Source: a bacterium (lineage in GTDB: Bacteria > Bacillota > Clostridia > Christensenellales > Aristaeellaceae). Taken from it: 64,000 nucleotides of DNA. Shown here in pieces: positions 34,756 to 43,989 of this stretch. The notes below the pieces were generated by a model that did not search any database, had not been told where the DNA came from, and worked only from the letters and a program-made list of their open reading frames with translations. The stretch covers positions 21,655-85,654 of the forward strand of contig SFTH01000011.1 of the NCBI GenBank assembly GCA_004563405.1, given 5' to 3'. The number at the start of each line of letters is the position of its first letter. The first letter of the stretch is position 1. Both the position numbers and the translations under genes were made by a program.

Positions 34756-36063
34756 TCACTCCAGGGTGAACGCGCCGTCGTCTCCGGCGCGCAGCTCGGT
34801 CTCGTACAGAGCGGTCAGCGCGCGAACCATGTATTGCGCGTCCAGGGTTCCGGCGGTCTCGTAGCTGGAGTGCATAGCCAGCTGAGCCAGGCCGATGTCC
34901 ACGGCGGGGATGGAGACGTGGGCGCTGGAGATGTTGCCCAGGGTAGAGCCGCCCGCCAGATCAGAGCGGTTGGCAAAGAACTGCACGGGCACGCCTGCGC
35001 GGCGGCAGATCTCGCAGAACGCGGCGTTGCTCACGCCGTCGGTGGTGTACTTCTGGTTGGCGCTGAACTTCACCACCACGCCCTCGTTCATGTACGGGCG
35101 GTTCGTCGGGTCGGACTTCTCCGGATGGTTCGGGTGCAGCGCGTGGGCGTTGTCGGCGGAGGCCATGAAGCTGGAGGCCAGGCAGGCGCGCATCTCCTCC
35201 CCCTCCGCGCCCAGCGCGCCGGCGGCGCGGGCCAGCACGTCCTGAAGGAAGGTGGAGTCCGCGCCCTGCCGGGTGCCGCTGCCCACCTCCTCATTGTCAA
35301 AGACGCACAGCAGGTTCATGTGCGCGCCCGCGCGGGCCTCGGTGAAGGCGCACAGCGCGGCGTAGGCGCACTCCAGATCGTCCAGCCGGGGCGCGGAGAG
35401 ATAGCAGCCCTCCGGACCCCAGACGCTGGGCGCCATGCGGTTGTAGAGGTAGAGGTCGCTGCCCGCGATCTGCTCCGGCGCGACTCCCGCCGCCTCCGCA
35501 ACGGCCGCCTCGAAGCCGCCCCGGGCAGGGGCGTCGCCGAAGAGCGGCGGCATGTCGGTCCGGGCGTTGAGGCCGCCCTTCTCGTTGACCTCCCGGTTCA
35601 TGTGGATGGCGAGGTTCGGAATCAGAACGAGATCCCGATCGACGTTGACGAGGCGGGACTCCAGGCCGCACTGCGTGCGCGCCACGACCCGTCCCGCCAC
35701 GGACAGCGGGCGATCCAGCCAGGTGCTCATGATCATGCCGCCGTATCTCTCGGTGTTGAGCAAGGTGTACTTGCCCTGCCCGTCCAGCTCTGCGCGCTGC
35801 TTGACGCGAAAGACCGGCGAATCGCTGTGGGCGGCCACGATCATCGCCGGCGCAAAGCCGCGTTCGGGCACGGAAAAGGCGATCAGGCTGGACTGGTTCC
35901 GGGTGACATAGTAGCGCCCACCGGGCTGGAGCTTCCAGCTCCCGCTCTCCCGCAGGGGCGCGTAGCCCGCGCCCTCGAGGAGGTCGCCGAGGTTTTTCAC
36001 GGCGTGAAAGGCGCTGACGGAGGATTTCAGAAAGGCACAGAGGCCGTCGAGCGTGTAGTTCAT
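34756..36063 (-). CDS. apeB: M18 family aminopeptidase (aspartyl aminopeptidase type)
   Basis: 435 residues from ATG 36063. Dinuclear metal-site motifs are in order: 'IVAAHSDSPVFRVK' (His), 'SAPRLDDLECAYAAL' (bridging Asp), 'CVFDNEEVGSGTRQGAD' (catalytic Glu and ligand), 'ADNAHALHPNHPEK', and 'GGSTLGNISSAHVSIPAVDIG' (last His). The family removes N-terminal acidic or neutral residues from peptides in the cytoplasm. It diverges from the DUF4432 gene. The 275-bp gap between its end and the secreted-protein gene holds that gene's promoter and otherwise GC-rich sequence without clear features. Confidence 0.92.
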   Translation of the reverse strand: MNYTLDGLCAFLKSSVSAFHAVKNLGDLLEGAGYAPLRESGSWKLQPGGRYYVTRNQSSLIAFSVPERGFAPAMIVAAHSDSPVFRVKQRAELDGQGKYTLLNTERYGGMIMSTWLDRPLSVAGRVVARTQCGLESRLVNVDRDLVLIPNLAIHMNREVNEKGGLNARTDMPPLFGDAPARGGFEAAVAEAAGVAPEQIAGSDLYLYNRMAPSVWGPEGCYLSAPRLDDLECAYAALCAFTEARAGAHMNLLCVFDNEEVGSGTRQGADSTFLQDVLARAAGALGAEGEEMRACLASSFMASADNAHALHPNHPEKSDPTNRPYMNEGVVVKFSANQKYTTDGVSNAAFCEICRRAGVPVQFFANRSDLAGGSTLGNISSAHVSIPAVDIGLAQLAMHSSYETAGTLDAQYMVRALTALYETELRAGDDGAFTLE

Positions 36064-36147
36064 GAAGTGTGCGCTCCTTCGCTTTGGTTTACCCCCATTA
36101 TAGCCCGGGCGGCGCGCCGTTTCCACGCTCCAATGTTAAAAATTCAG

Positions 36148-36176
36148 TTGACAGAAAACGGCGCGCTTTCTATAAT
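36148..36176 (+). promoter_or_regulatory. Perfect-consensus promoter for the DUF4432 operon
   Basis: TTGACA (36148-36153), 17-bp spacer, TATAAT (36171-36176). A leader of about 110 nt with two short GC hairpins follows. Confidence 0.88.
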
Positions 36177-36294
36177 AGAAGTGACATGGGAAGGTCCCGG
36201 CGCGTCGAAGGCGCGGCCGGACTGCCGCGTGCGTGCACAGGCGGCAAGCATGGAAAACTTGCGCCCTCCGGGCGCTTCACGGAGGATGAAAAAC

Positions 36295-37350
36295 ATGAAA
36301 AAGTCTCAGGAATATGAACTGCGCAAAAAATGCAACAACCTGGACGCGTTCTGCGGCTTCAAGGACTATCTGTACAACGACGGCCCGAACCGCGGCCTGC
36401 GCGCGCTGGATCTGAAAAACGGCCGCAACATTGAAATGACCTTCGTGGCCGACCGCGGACTGGACATCGCCAGCCTGAGCTACAAGGGCCACAACATGGG
36501 CCTGATGAACAAGGTGGGCATCCGCTCCCCCTACCTCTATCAGGAGGACGGCGCCTCCGGCTTTCTGAAGCAGTTCACCGGCGGCATGATGACCACCTGC
36601 GGCATCACCTACGCCGGCGGCACGGGCGTGGACAACGGCAAGCAGCTGGGCCTGCACGGCCCCTTCAGCAACCTCCCCGCCGAGCAGGTCTGCGCGGAGA
36701 TCGACTATGAGGGCGACGACCGGGTCATTCGCGTGTCCGGCCAGGTGCACGAGAGCGAGGTCTTCGGCACCGACATGCTGATGAAGCGGCGCTTCACCCT
36801 GGAGACCGAGCGGGACATGCTGCGGATCCGCGACACGGTGATCAACCAGAGCTTCGAGAAGCAGCCGGTGATGCTGATCTACCACATCAACTTCGGCTAT
36901 CCCATGCTGGACGCGGGCGCGAAGGCCTACTTCAGCGCGGGCAGGGTGACTCCCCGCACGGACTTCGCCGCCGAGGGCATGGGCAACTACTTTGAGATGG
37001 AGGAGCCCGGCTGCGGCCGCGACGAGCAGTGTTACTACCACACCGAGCAGCCCGCCGAGGGCGAGGCCTTCGCCATGCTGCACAACGAGAAGCTGGGCGC
37101 GGCCGCCATCATCCGCTTCGACCAGAAGGTGTTCCCGCTAATGTGCCAGTGGAAGTGCATGCGCGCGGGCGAGTACGCCCTGGGCTTGGAGCCCACCACC
37201 AGCGGCGTGGTGAACCGCTCCGAGGCGCGCGAGCTGGGCAACCTGACCTATCTGGAGGCGGGCGAATCCCGGGAGTACAACGTATCCATCGAATTTACGG
37301 ACGATATGCGCGTGATTGACCACTATCGCGCCATCGCCCACAGGGAATAA
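36295..37350 (+). CDS. DUF4432 family protein (aldose 1-epimerase-like fold)
   Basis: 351 residues from ATG 36295; the ATG at 36286 abuts GGAGG, so the second is preferred. Galactose-mutarotase-like beta-sandwich features are seen: 'VADRGLDIASLSYKG', 'FTGGMMTTCGITYAGG', 'LGLHGPFSNLPAEQV', 'IYHINFGYPMLDAGAKAYF', 'LGLEPTTSG'. DUF4432 proteins are predicted sugar epimerases or lyases; the 'LHG', 'H(I)NFGYP' and late Glu positions match the family's putative active site. It starts an operon with DUF3783, NUDIX, sdaA and the Cys-rich protein. Confidence 0.85.
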   Translation: MKKSQEYELRKKCNNLDAFCGFKDYLYNDGPNRGLRALDLKNGRNIEMTFVADRGLDIASLSYKGHNMGLMNKVGIRSPYLYQEDGASGFLKQFTGGMMTTCGITYAGGTGVDNGKQLGLHGPFSNLPAEQVCAEIDYEGDDRVIRVSGQVHESEVFGTDMLMKRRFTLETERDMLRIRDTVINQSFEKQPVMLIYHINFGYPMLDAGAKAYFSAGRVTPRTDFAAEGMGNYFEMEEPGCGRDEQCYYHTEQPAEGEAFAMLHNEKLGAAAIIRFDQKVFPLMCQWKCMRAGEYALGLEPTTSGVVNRSEARELGNLTYLEAGESREYNVSIEFTDDMRVIDHYRAIAHRE

Positions 37351-37360
37351 GGTGACGGCC

Positions 37361-37738
37361 ATGTCCGCTCCGGTCATACTGGAATACAATCTGGACAAGG
37401 CGCAAAAGCTGAAGCTGATGTTCGCGTGCGCCCAGCTGAAGATCACCTGCCACAGCGTGCCCCGGGAGGACTACAACCAGCCCATCGCCGCGCTGGCGGG
37501 CGTGCGCAGACGAATCGAGGGGAGCTACGCAGGCGAGGGCTTCACGGATGAAATGCTGGTGATGGTAAACTTCACCGGAAATCTGCTCAACGCCTTTTTG
37601 AACGCGCTGCGGCTGAACCGCGCGAGGAGCATCGCCCTGAAGGCGGTCATGACGCCCAGCAATGCGGATTGGGATTCCGTAAAGCTGCACGACGAAATTC
37701 TGCGGGAACACACCGCAATGCATCAGAAGAAAAAATAG
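37361..37738 (+). CDS. DUF3783 family protein
   Basis: 125 residues from ATG 37361 (AAGGTG just upstream). It starts with 'VILEYNLDKAQKLKLMFACA' and later has 'EMLVMVNFTGNLLNAFLNAL' and 'LKAVMTPSNADWDSVKLHDE', matching the small clostridial DUF3783 family of unknown function. Only 10 nt separate it from the DUF4432 gene. No membrane segment or signal peptide. Confidence 0.78.
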   Translation: MSAPVILEYNLDKAQKLKLMFACAQLKITCHSVPREDYNQPIAALAGVRRRIEGSYAGEGFTDEMLVMVNFTGNLLNAFLNALRLNRARSIALKAVMTPSNADWDSVKLHDEILREHTAMHQKKK

Positions 37739-37748
37739 GCCGCGAAGG

Positions 37749-37790
37749 CTGGCGCGCCGTTCGCCGGGAAACCGGCGGGCGGCGCGCCAG
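37749..37790 (+). other. Intercistronic hairpin
   Basis: 10-bp outer stem (37749-37758 with 37781-37790) and 6-bp inner stem (37762-37767 with 37772-37777), no T-tract. Likely a partial terminator or RNA-stability element between DUF3783 and the NUDIX gene. Confidence 0.5.
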
Positions 37791-37816
37791 CTGCGAAGCG
37801 GCGCGGAGGCGAGGAC

Positions 37817-38287
37817 ATGCGCAAGACGACCCTGTGCTACATCGAGCGGGACGGCTGTTACCTGATGCTCCACCGCGTGAAAAAGAAAAACGACGCGAAC
37901 CACGACAAGTGGATCGGCGTGGGCGGCGGCTTCGAGCCCGGCGAGGACGCGCAGGCCTGCCTGCTGCGTGAGGTCCTCGAGGAGACCGGCCTCACGCTCA
38001 CCCGGTATCGCAGGCGAGGCGTGATCGCCTTCCACAGCGACGAATGGGAGGACGAGGAGATGCACCTCTTCACCGCCGACCAATGGACGGGCGAATTGAT
38101 TGAATGTAGCGAGGGCAAGCTGGAATGGGTGGAAAAGGAGCGCCTGCTGGAGCTTCCCCACTGGGAGGGCGACCGCATCTTCCTGGAGCTTCTGCGCCGG
38201 GACGCACCCTTTTTTCACCTCACGCTGGAATACCGGGGCGAGGCACTCGCCCGCGCGGAGCTGGACGGAAGGGAGCTGACGCTGTGA
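37817..38287 (+). CDS. NUDIX hydrolase, MutT/8-oxo-dGTPase type
   Basis: 156 residues. The NUDIX box G-x5-E-x7-REUxEExGU is complete in 'GGFEPGEDAQACLLREVLEE' followed by TGL. The N-terminus 'KTTLCYIERDGCYLMLHRVK' and 'HDKWIGVGGG' resemble YtkD/MutT enzymes that clean oxidised dGTP, and the end 'FHLTLEYRGEALARAEL' is of the same type. Its TGA overlaps the GTG start of sdaA. Confidence 0.88.
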   Translation: MRKTTLCYIERDGCYLMLHRVKKKNDANHDKWIGVGGGFEPGEDAQACLLREVLEETGLTLTRYRRRGVIAFHSDEWEDEEMHLFTADQWTGELIECSEGKLEWVEKERLLELPHWEGDRIFLELLRRDAPFFHLTLEYRGEALARAELDGRELTL

Positions 38288-39486
38288 AATCCATACGGGA
38301 CATCTACAAGATCGGGCGCGGGCCCTCCAGCTCCCACACCATGGGACCGGAGCGCGCCTGCCGCCTGTTTCGCGCGGAGCACCCGGAGGCGGCGCGCTTT
38401 CAGGCTGTACTCTACGGCTCCCTGGCCAAGACCGGCCCGGGCCACGGAAGCGACCGCATCATCCGGGAGACCTTCTCTCCCCTGCCCTGCGAGGTGATCT
38501 TTGACGCCGGCGCGGCGGAGATGAAGCATCCCAACACCCTGGATCTGGTCGCGCTGAACGGCGAGGGCGCGCAGACGGGCAGGATGCGGGTGTACTCCGT
38601 GGGCGGCGGCGACATTGAAATCGAGGGCCGGCCCCTACCGGAGGAATCGCCGGAGATCTACGAACACGCCAGCTTCGCCGAGATCGCCGATTACTGCAAG
38701 ACCCACCGGCTGCGGCTGAGCCAGTATGTGGAGCGCCTCGAGGGGCCGGGAATCTGGGATTTCCTGCTCGAGGTGTGGGCGCAGATGTGCCGGAGCATCA
38801 ACGAGGGACTGACCTGCGCGGGCGTGCTTCCCGGCGGCTTGAACGTGGAGCGCAAGGCGCAGTTTCTCTACAACCAGCGCCACATCGACGAGCGCCCGGA
38901 GACCCGGGAGAACCGCATCGTCTGCGCCTACGCCTTTGCGGTGAGCGAACAGAACGCCGGGGGCGGCACGGTGGTCACCGCGCCCACCTGCGGCGCGTGC
39001 GGCGTGGTGCCCGCGGTGCTGAAGTACATGCAGGAGGAGAAGAGCCTGCCTGACCGGACGGTGCTGCGCGCGCTGGCGGTGGCCGGACTGATCGGCAATC
39101 TGGTCAAGCACAACGCCTCCATCAGCGGCGCGGAGTGCGGCTGTCAGGCGGAGATTGGCACAGCCTGCTCCATGGCCTCCGCCGCGCTGGCCGAGCTCTA
39201 CGAGATGGGCATCGACCAGGTGGAGTACGCCGCGGAGGTGGCGCTGGAGCACCACCTGGGCCTCACCTGCGACCCCATCGGCGGCCTGGTGCAAATCCCC
39301 TGCATCGAGCGCAACGCCGTGGCCGCCATGCGCGCCATCAACGCCGTGCGCATCTCCAACTTTTTGACCACGACGCGCAAGATTTCCTTCGACATGGTGG
39401 TGGAAACCATGTACGAGACCGGCCGCGACCTCAACCACATCTACCGGGAGACGGCGGAGGGCGGCCTGGCAAAGCTGTACAAATAG
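38284..39486 (+). CDS. sdaA: L-serine ammonia-lyase, iron-sulfur-dependent, single-chain
   Basis: 400 residues with both the regulatory-like beta half ('IGRGPSSSHTMGPERACRLF', 'KTGPGHGSD', 'HPNTLDLVAL') and the catalytic alpha half ('GGTVVTAPTCGACGVVPAVL', 'GAECGCQAEIGTACSMAS', 'GLTCDPIGGLVQIPCIERNA'), whose Cys residues ligate the [4Fe-4S] cluster. It deaminates serine to pyruvate and ammonia. I use GTG 38284: GGAAGGGA is upstream and it overlaps the NUDIX stop as GTGA. Single-chain forms are standard in E. coli-like and some clostridial lineages, whereas many Firmicutes split the subunits. Confidence 0.93.
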   Translation: MKSIRDIYKIGRGPSSSHTMGPERACRLFRAEHPEAARFQAVLYGSLAKTGPGHGSDRIIRETFSPLPCEVIFDAGAAEMKHPNTLDLVALNGEGAQTGRMRVYSVGGGDIEIEGRPLPEESPEIYEHASFAEIADYCKTHRLRLSQYVERLEGPGIWDFLLEVWAQMCRSINEGLTCAGVLPGGLNVERKAQFLYNQRHIDERPETRENRIVCAYAFAVSEQNAGGGTVVTAPTCGACGVVPAVLKYMQEEKSLPDRTVLRALAVAGLIGNLVKHNASISGAECGCQAEIGTACSMASAALAELYEMGIDQVEYAAEVALEHHLGLTCDPIGGLVQIPCIERNAVAAMRAINAVRISNFLTTTRKISFDMVVETMYETGRDLNHIYRETAEGGLAKLYK

Positions 39487-39499
39487 AGGTGAACGGACG

Positions 39500-39739
39500 A
39501 TGAGATGCAGCTGTCACGAGTGCGGAACCTACATGAACCAGTCCGAGGGGCTTGAGCTGGGCTGCGTGTGCCCGGAGTGCGGCTACCGCTGCAAGGCCTG
39601 TCTGGGCACGAACAGCGTGGTGAGCCGGGATCAACTGAAGAATCTGGCCTGCGACCCCGCCTTCCTGAATGAAATCTTCGGCGAGCCGGAGATCCCCGTG
39701 CGACCGGGCCGGAGCGAGACGGACGAATACCTGGACTGA
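39500..39739 (+). CDS. Small Cys-rich (zinc-ribbon-like) protein
   Basis: 79 residues with nine Cys, eight of them in the first 34 residues: 'MRCSCHECGTYM', 'GCVCPECGYRCKACLG', pattern C-x-C-x2-C then C-x-C-x2-C-x3-C-x2-C, and one more in 'NLACDP'. The C-terminus is acidic. AGGTG precedes the ATG, 13 nt after sdaA. A zinc ribbon is likely; an iron-sulfur helper for the neighbouring dehydratase is only a possibility. I know no named family for it. Confidence 0.7.
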   Translation: MRCSCHECGTYMNQSEGLELGCVCPECGYRCKACLGTNSVVSRDQLKNLACDPAFLNEIFGEPEIPVRPGRSETDEYLD

Positions 39740-39930
39740 TGCGGGTGCAGCGGCCCTCGCAAGCGCCATCCTGACCCTTCTGCGCGCTGCCCATGCATTT
39801 GGCAAAACCTGCCAACAGTCGGAACAGCAATCGCCGCGGGCCTTTCCGCGCGCCGCCCATGCGCTTGAGAGGCGGTCACAACGGAGGCGTCCGCTCCCCC
39901 GCCCGCCTGTCAAACCAATTTATGAAACGC

Positions 39931-39959
39931 AAAGCCGGAGGCGCTATGCCTTCGGCTTT
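39931..39959. terminator. Bidirectional terminator overlapping the end of the NUDIX gene
   Basis: 12-bp stem (39931-39942 with 39948-39959) with T-run after it on the plus strand. The stop codon of the minus-strand NUDIX gene lies in the loop. The 39740-39930 gap shows no gene. Confidence 0.8.
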
Positions 39960-40375
39960 TTGTCGTAGTATTTTTCCACATGCGCCATCGCGGCGCGCAG
40001 GATTTTCCGGTCGCGCTCATAGGTCAGCCGGGAGAGGGCCTCCTCCACGGGAACCCAGCTCGCCTCGGCGATCTCCTCGGGCTGCGGGGTGATCTCCCGC
40101 TGGTTTGTCACCGCGGCAAAGATGACCACGAGCTTCTGAATGTCCGCACGGATGTTGTATCGGTTCTCCGCCCGGTAGCGGCGATCCACCTTCACACGGA
40201 TGCCCGTCTCCTCAAAGACCTCGCGCTCGGCGGTGTGGCTCTCCAGCTCGCCGGGCTCCATGTGCCCCTTGGGGAAGGAAATGTGCTTGCCCCGGGCGTG
40301 GCGGATCAGCAGAACGTTCCAGCCGTCCGTATCCCTACGGAAAATCACTGCGCCGCAGGATTTTTCGTACTTCAT
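39944..40375 (-). CDS. NUDIX hydrolase, Ap4A-hydrolase-like
   Basis: 143 residues. N-terminal 'EKSCGAVIFRRD' and 'ISFPKGHMEPGELESHTAER' followed by 'EVFEETGI' form the full NUDIX box; the 'PKGH' before it is typical of diadenosine tetraphosphate hydrolases. C-terminal 'EASWVPVEEALSRLTYERDR' is the usual closing segment. It follows the Mrp ATPase gene by 24 nt on the same strand. Confidence 0.88.
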   Translation of the reverse strand: MKYEKSCGAVIFRRDTDGWNVLLIRHARGKHISFPKGHMEPGELESHTAEREVFEETGIRVKVDRRYRAENRYNIRADIQKLVVIFAAVTNQREITPQPEEIAEASWVPVEEALSRLTYERDRKILRAAMAHVEKYYDKKPKA

Positions 40376-40399
40376 GCCAGCCTCCGTGACGCCGCCCGC

Positions 40400-41230
40400 T
40401 CAGAGCGCTTCGATTGCGTCCGCAATCGGCTCCAGCCACGTTCCGTCAAACATTTCGATGCGACCCGCATCGCAGGCGGCGGCGAGGGCGGGATCCATGG
40501 GCAGGCGCGCGGTATGCGCAATCTGGTTGCGCGCAGCAATCTCCTCCAGGTGGCTCTCACCGAAGATGCGGTGCTCCTTGCCGCAGGCGTCGCACTTGAA
40601 GTAGGACATGTTCTCCACCACGCCCAGCACCGGCACGTTCATCATCTGCGCCATGTGCACGGCTTTCTCCACGATCATGCCCACCAGCTCCTGGGGGGAG
40701 GTGACGATCAGGATGCCATCCACCGGCAGGGACTGGAACACCGTCAGCGGCACGTCGCCCGTTCCCGGAGGCATGTCCACAAACATGAAGTCCACGTCGC
40801 CCCACATTACGTCCGTCCAGAACTGCTTCACGGTTCCGGCGATCACCGGGCCGCGCCAGACCACGGGGTCGGTCTCGTTTTCCAGCATCAGGTTCAGGGA
40901 CACCAGCTTCACGCCGGTGGTGCTCGCCGCGGGAATGATGCCCTCCTCCGTCGCGCCCAGCATGCCGTGCACGCCGAAGGCCTTGGGAATGGAGGGGCCG
41001 GTGATGTCCGCGTCCAGAATGGCCGTGGAATGGCCCCGGCGGCGCATGATGACGGCCATCAGGCTGGTGATCATGCTCTTGCCCACGCCGCCCTTTCCGC
41101 TCACCACGCCGATCACGCGGCGGACGCTGCTGTGGACATTCGCCGGCGCGCTGAAATCGGGCTTTTGCTGGCCCCTGCTGGAGCAGCTTTCGCCGCAGCT
41201 GGAGCAATCATGGTTACAGTTTTCGCTCAT
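40400..41230 (-). CDS. Mrp/NBP35-family ATPase (iron-sulfur cluster carrier)
   Basis: 276 residues from ATG 41230 (GAGGTT upstream). The Cys-rich N-terminus 'NCNHDCSSCGESCSS' precedes the deviant Walker A in 'GVVSGKGGVGKSMITSLMA', then 'DADITGPSIPKAFG', 'FMFVDMPPGTGDVPLT' and a 'FKCDACG' C-x-x-C pair that holds the bridging cluster in the dimer. It carries or assembles Fe-S clusters in the cytoplasm, relevant here to MutY, SdaA and the Rieske protein. Confidence 0.93.
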   Translation of the reverse strand: MSENCNHDCSSCGESCSSRGQQKPDFSAPANVHSSVRRVIGVVSGKGGVGKSMITSLMAVIMRRRGHSTAILDADITGPSIPKAFGVHGMLGATEEGIIPAASTTGVKLVSLNLMLENETDPVVWRGPVIAGTVKQFWTDVMWGDVDFMFVDMPPGTGDVPLTVFQSLPVDGILIVTSPQELVGMIVEKAVHMAQMMNVPVLGVVENMSYFKCDACGKEHRIFGESHLEEIAARNQIAHTARLPMDPALAAACDAGRIEMFDGTWLEPIADAIEAL

Positions 41231-41264
41231 CTTGATAACCTCGGATTCTGAATTGATGTATTTA

Positions 41265-41293
41265 ATAATAGTCTGCCCACCCAATAAAGTCAA
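41265..41293 (-). promoter_or_regulatory. Promoter of the Mrp-NUDIX operon
   Basis: Minus strand TTGACT (41293-41288), 17-bp spacer, TATTAT (41270-41265). Confidence 0.75.
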
Positions 41294-41592
41294 GCAATTT
41301 TCCGCAACTTTTATTATAAACAGGAATTGTGAAAAAAACCGTACGCGACGGCCTCCGAAGCAACCGGCAGAGCGGAAGCGTCGCGCGGCGCAGGCAGCAG
41401 TTTTCCCGGATTGCGTCTGTCGGATGCGTCTGGCGGCGCGTGGCACGGACGGCGACCGCCCGGATTGCATCGCGGTCCCGTCGCGTTTGGCAGCATGTGG
41501 CGCAGGCGACGACCGCTCCTCCAGGTCGGGCTTCCCGGCGGCTTCACATCGGGAAGCAATTCGGACGCGCGCAGACATCCCCTAATCCGGAG
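41294..41592. other. Intergenic stretch without a recognised gene
   Basis: About 300 bases of GC-rich sequence between the Mrp promoter and the racemase terminator. The open frames here show no ribosome site or family resemblance. I see nothing else in it. Confidence 0.6.
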
Positions 41593-41634
41593 CGAAGTCA
41601 ACCCCCAACCTCAAATGGTTGGGGGTTGACTTCG
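41593..41634 (-). terminator. 18-bp perfect inverted repeat after the racemase gene
   Basis: Arms 41593-41610 and 41617-41634 with a 6-nt loop. It ends the amino-acid transporter operon; T-tract on the minus strand is weak. Confidence 0.65.
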
Positions 41635-41661
41635 GGCACGACCGCACTGCTCTCCGCCCGC

Positions 41662-42468
41662 TCAGAGGATCTCCGCAGTTCCCGTCTCCTCCAGAACGAC
41701 CCGGCCGCTGATTTCAATTCTGCGCACGCCGCCGTCCCTCCAGGTCGCACGCACGCGGATCGTGCCGCCGCTCTGGCGAACCGCCAGCTCCGCGTCCCGC
41801 CCGCGCTTCGCCGCGGCACAGGCCCCGAGGGCCGCCGTGCCGCTGCCGCAGCCGCGCTCCCAGACCGCGCTGTCCGTGGCGCGCACATACACCAGCGGGC
41901 GCATGCGCGTAAATTCTCTGTCCGTAAGAAGTATGCCCATCGCGTCCGCGTTCAGCGCCGCGCAGAGCGCTGGGATGCGCGTCTGCGCTTCCTCCGGGCT
42001 CAGAGCATCCTCCGGCAGGATGGCGTGCACGATGCCGGGAAAGCGCACCAGCGGAAACGGGGTCCCGGAAAACAGCTCCGCTTCGCTGATTTCCTCCGGC
42101 AGGGGCATCTCCACCGTCCCCAGGAAGGACTCGCCCTCCCGGCGGATGCGGCAGTTGACCAGCCCCTCCGCGCCGGAGACCTCCAGCGGACAGACCGCCT
42201 CCGCGCCGTCCGCGAGGCCGTCCTTCAGCGCCAGCAGCGCCGCCGTGGACATGCTGGCGTTTCCGCAGAACTCGCCGCCCATCATCTGGAGCCGCACCCG
42301 CGCGCCCGGCAGGGCAGCCGCCTCCAGAAAACCCACCTGCTCCGCAAAGTCGCAGCCGCGCGCCATCAGGCGCGCCGCCACTCGGGGCTGCTCCGCGCGG
42401 GGCACGGAGTTCGTGACAATCGCGGTCATGTTCCCCGTGGGGTTCAGCCGCGCGTATTGAACGAGCAT
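41662..42468 (-). CDS. DapF/CntK-like cofactor-independent amino-acid racemase
   Basis: 268 residues. Two catalytic-type Cys motifs are present: 'MMGGEFCGNASMSTAAL' near residue 72 and 'WERGCGSGTAALGACAA' near 215, the pattern of the PLP-independent DapF fold. The wording of both motifs is nearer to the histidine-racemase/CntK branch than to DapF, whose second motif reads ERGxGET-x-ACGTG. It starts 12 nt after the ATPase gene of an amino-acid ABC importer, so it probably inverts the imported amino acid, histidine being one candidate. Confidence 0.75.
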   Translation of the reverse strand: MLVQYARLNPTGNMTAIVTNSVPRAEQPRVAARLMARGCDFAEQVGFLEAAALPGARVRLQMMGGEFCGNASMSTAALLALKDGLADGAEAVCPLEVSGAEGLVNCRIRREGESFLGTVEMPLPEEISEAELFSGTPFPLVRFPGIVHAILPEDALSPEEAQTRIPALCAALNADAMGILLTDREFTRMRPLVYVRATDSAVWERGCGSGTAALGACAAAKRGRDAELAVRQSGGTIRVRATWRDGGVRRIEISGRVVLEETGTAEIL

Positions 42469-42480
42469 AGCGCGCCTCCG

Positions 42481-43236
42481 TCAGTTGAAGCGCGACAGGA
42501 ACTGAATCGTGCGCTCCTGGCGCGGGTTGTTGATGATGTTGTAGGGATTGCCCTCCTCCACGATCACGCCGCCGTCCATGAAGATCACATGATCGGATAC
42601 GTCCCGGGCGAAGGCCATTTCATGGGTGACGATGACCATGGTCATGTGCTCCGCAGCCAGATCGCGGATGACCTTGAGAATCTCGCCGGTGAGCTCCGGG
42701 TCGAGGGCGGAGGTGGGCTCGTCAAAGAACAGGATCTTCGGATTCATGGCCAGGGCCCGGGCGATGGACACCCGCTGCTGCTGGCCGCCGGAGAGCTGGT
42801 AGGGATAGGCGCTCTCGCGGTCGGACAGGCCCATCTTCTTCAGAAGCTCCCGCGCCTCGGCGTACACCTGCTCCTTCGGGCGCTTCTGAATGAGGATGGG
42901 CGCCTCGGTGATGTTGCGCAGCACGGAGTAGTGGGGAAAGAGGTTGAAGTTCTGGAAGACCAGGCCGAAGGAGGAGCGGATGGCCCTGAGTTCCGCCGCC
43001 GGCGCATAGACGGCTTTTCCGCCCTGATCCCGGGCCGCGTAGCGCCCCAGATAGGCCAGGTCGCCGCCGTCCATGGTCTCCAGCAGCGTGGCGCAGCGCA
43101 AAAGCGTGCTCTTTCCGCTGCCCGACGGGCCGATGATGGAAACCACCTGGCCCTCCTCCACGGACAGGGAGATGTCGTCCAACACGCGGAGGTCCCCAAA
43201 GCTCTTGCGGATGTGGTTGATTTCGAGAATTTTCAC
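42481..43236 (-). CDS. Polar amino-acid ABC transporter ATP-binding protein (GlnQ type)
   Basis: 251 residues. Walker A '[14 protein letters not shown]', Q-loop '[18 protein letters not shown]', signature '[15 protein letters not shown]', Walker B '[18 protein letters not shown]', and the switch His in 'VTHEMAF'. These, including 'FNLFPHxTVLxN', mark the PAAT family. The start is GTG, with GGGAGGA upstream. It powers the permease encoded just before it. Confidence 0.93.
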   Translation of the reverse strand: MKILEINHIRKSFGDLRVLDDISLSVEEGQVVSIIGPSGSGKSTLLRCATLLETMDGGDLAYLGRYAARDQGGKAVYAPAAELRAIRSSFGLVFQNFNLFPHYSVLRNITEAPILIQKRPKEQVYAEARELLKKMGLSDRESAYPYQLSGGQQQRVSIARALAMNPKILFFDEPTSALDPELTGEILKVIRDLAAEHMTMVIVTHEMAFARDVSDHVIFMDGGVIVEEGNPYNIINNPRQERTIQFLSRFN

Positions 43237-43249
43237 GGCGCGTCCTCCC

Positions 43250-43897
43250 TCAGCGGTAGTAGTTCAGCTTCTTTTCGCAGCGGCCCATCACGAAGGCCAC
43301 CAGCATGTTGAACACGTAATAGAACACGCCGGCGATGATGAAGGGCATGAAGCTGGTCTGGGAATTGGCAATCTGCTTGCCGATGGAGAACATCTCCTGA
43401 TAGGCCACGGTGAAGGCCATGGAGGTATCCTTGACCAGGGTGATGACCTCGTTGGTCACCGGAGGCAGGATGCGCTTGACCACCTGGGGCAGGATGATGC
43501 GCATGAAGGTGCGCAGCTTGCCATAGCCCAGCACCGCCGCCGCCTCATACTGGCCCACCGGCATGGATTCAATGCCCGCGCGGTAGATCTCCGCGAAGTA
43601 GGCGGCGTAGTTCATCGAATAGGCGATGATGATGGGGATGAGCTTGTTGCGGGCCACGCCGCTGCCGAAGAGATAGAAGGGGCCGTAGGTAACTGCGATC
43701 AGCTGCAGCATCAACGGCGTGCCGCGCAGGATGGAAATATAGACCTTCGCGACGGCGCTGATGGGCTTGATCCTGCTCATGCGCAGAAAGGCGATGATCA
43801 ATCCCAGCGGCAGGGAGAACAGGAGCGTGAGCAAAAAGATCGCGCAGCTCCTTCCCAGGCCCTCGCTCATCTTCTGAATCATGGCGACTATGGTCAT
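43250..43897 (-). CDS. Polar amino-acid ABC transporter permease (HisM/GlnP type)
   Basis: 215 residues with about five membrane segments. '[20 protein letters not shown]', '[14 protein letters not shown]' and the EAA-like loop '[20 protein letters not shown]' are typical of the PAAT permeases. Only one permease gene is present, so it likely acts as a homodimer. It lies between the binding protein and ATPase genes. Confidence 0.92.
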   Translation of the reverse strand: MTIVAMIQKMSEGLGRSCAIFLLTLLFSLPLGLIIAFLRMSRIKPISAVAKVYISILRGTPLMLQLIAVTYGPFYLFGSGVARNKLIPIIIAYSMNYAAYFAEIYRAGIESMPVGQYEAAAVLGYGKLRTFMRIILPQVVKRILPPVTNEVITLVKDTSMAFTVAYQEMFSIGKQIANSQTSFMPFIIAGVFYYVFNMLVAFVMGRCEKKLNYYR

Positions 43898-43989
43898 TTC
43901 ACTTACCTCATTTACACAGGCGTGGGGTTATCGCTTTCGCCATAACCCCGCGCCCTTTATTCTTATGATTCTTTATGCGCGACCGGGCG

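Noticed and set aside
41294..41592. Possible small gene between Mrp and the racemase
   Set aside because: Open frames there lack ribosome sites and family resemblance.
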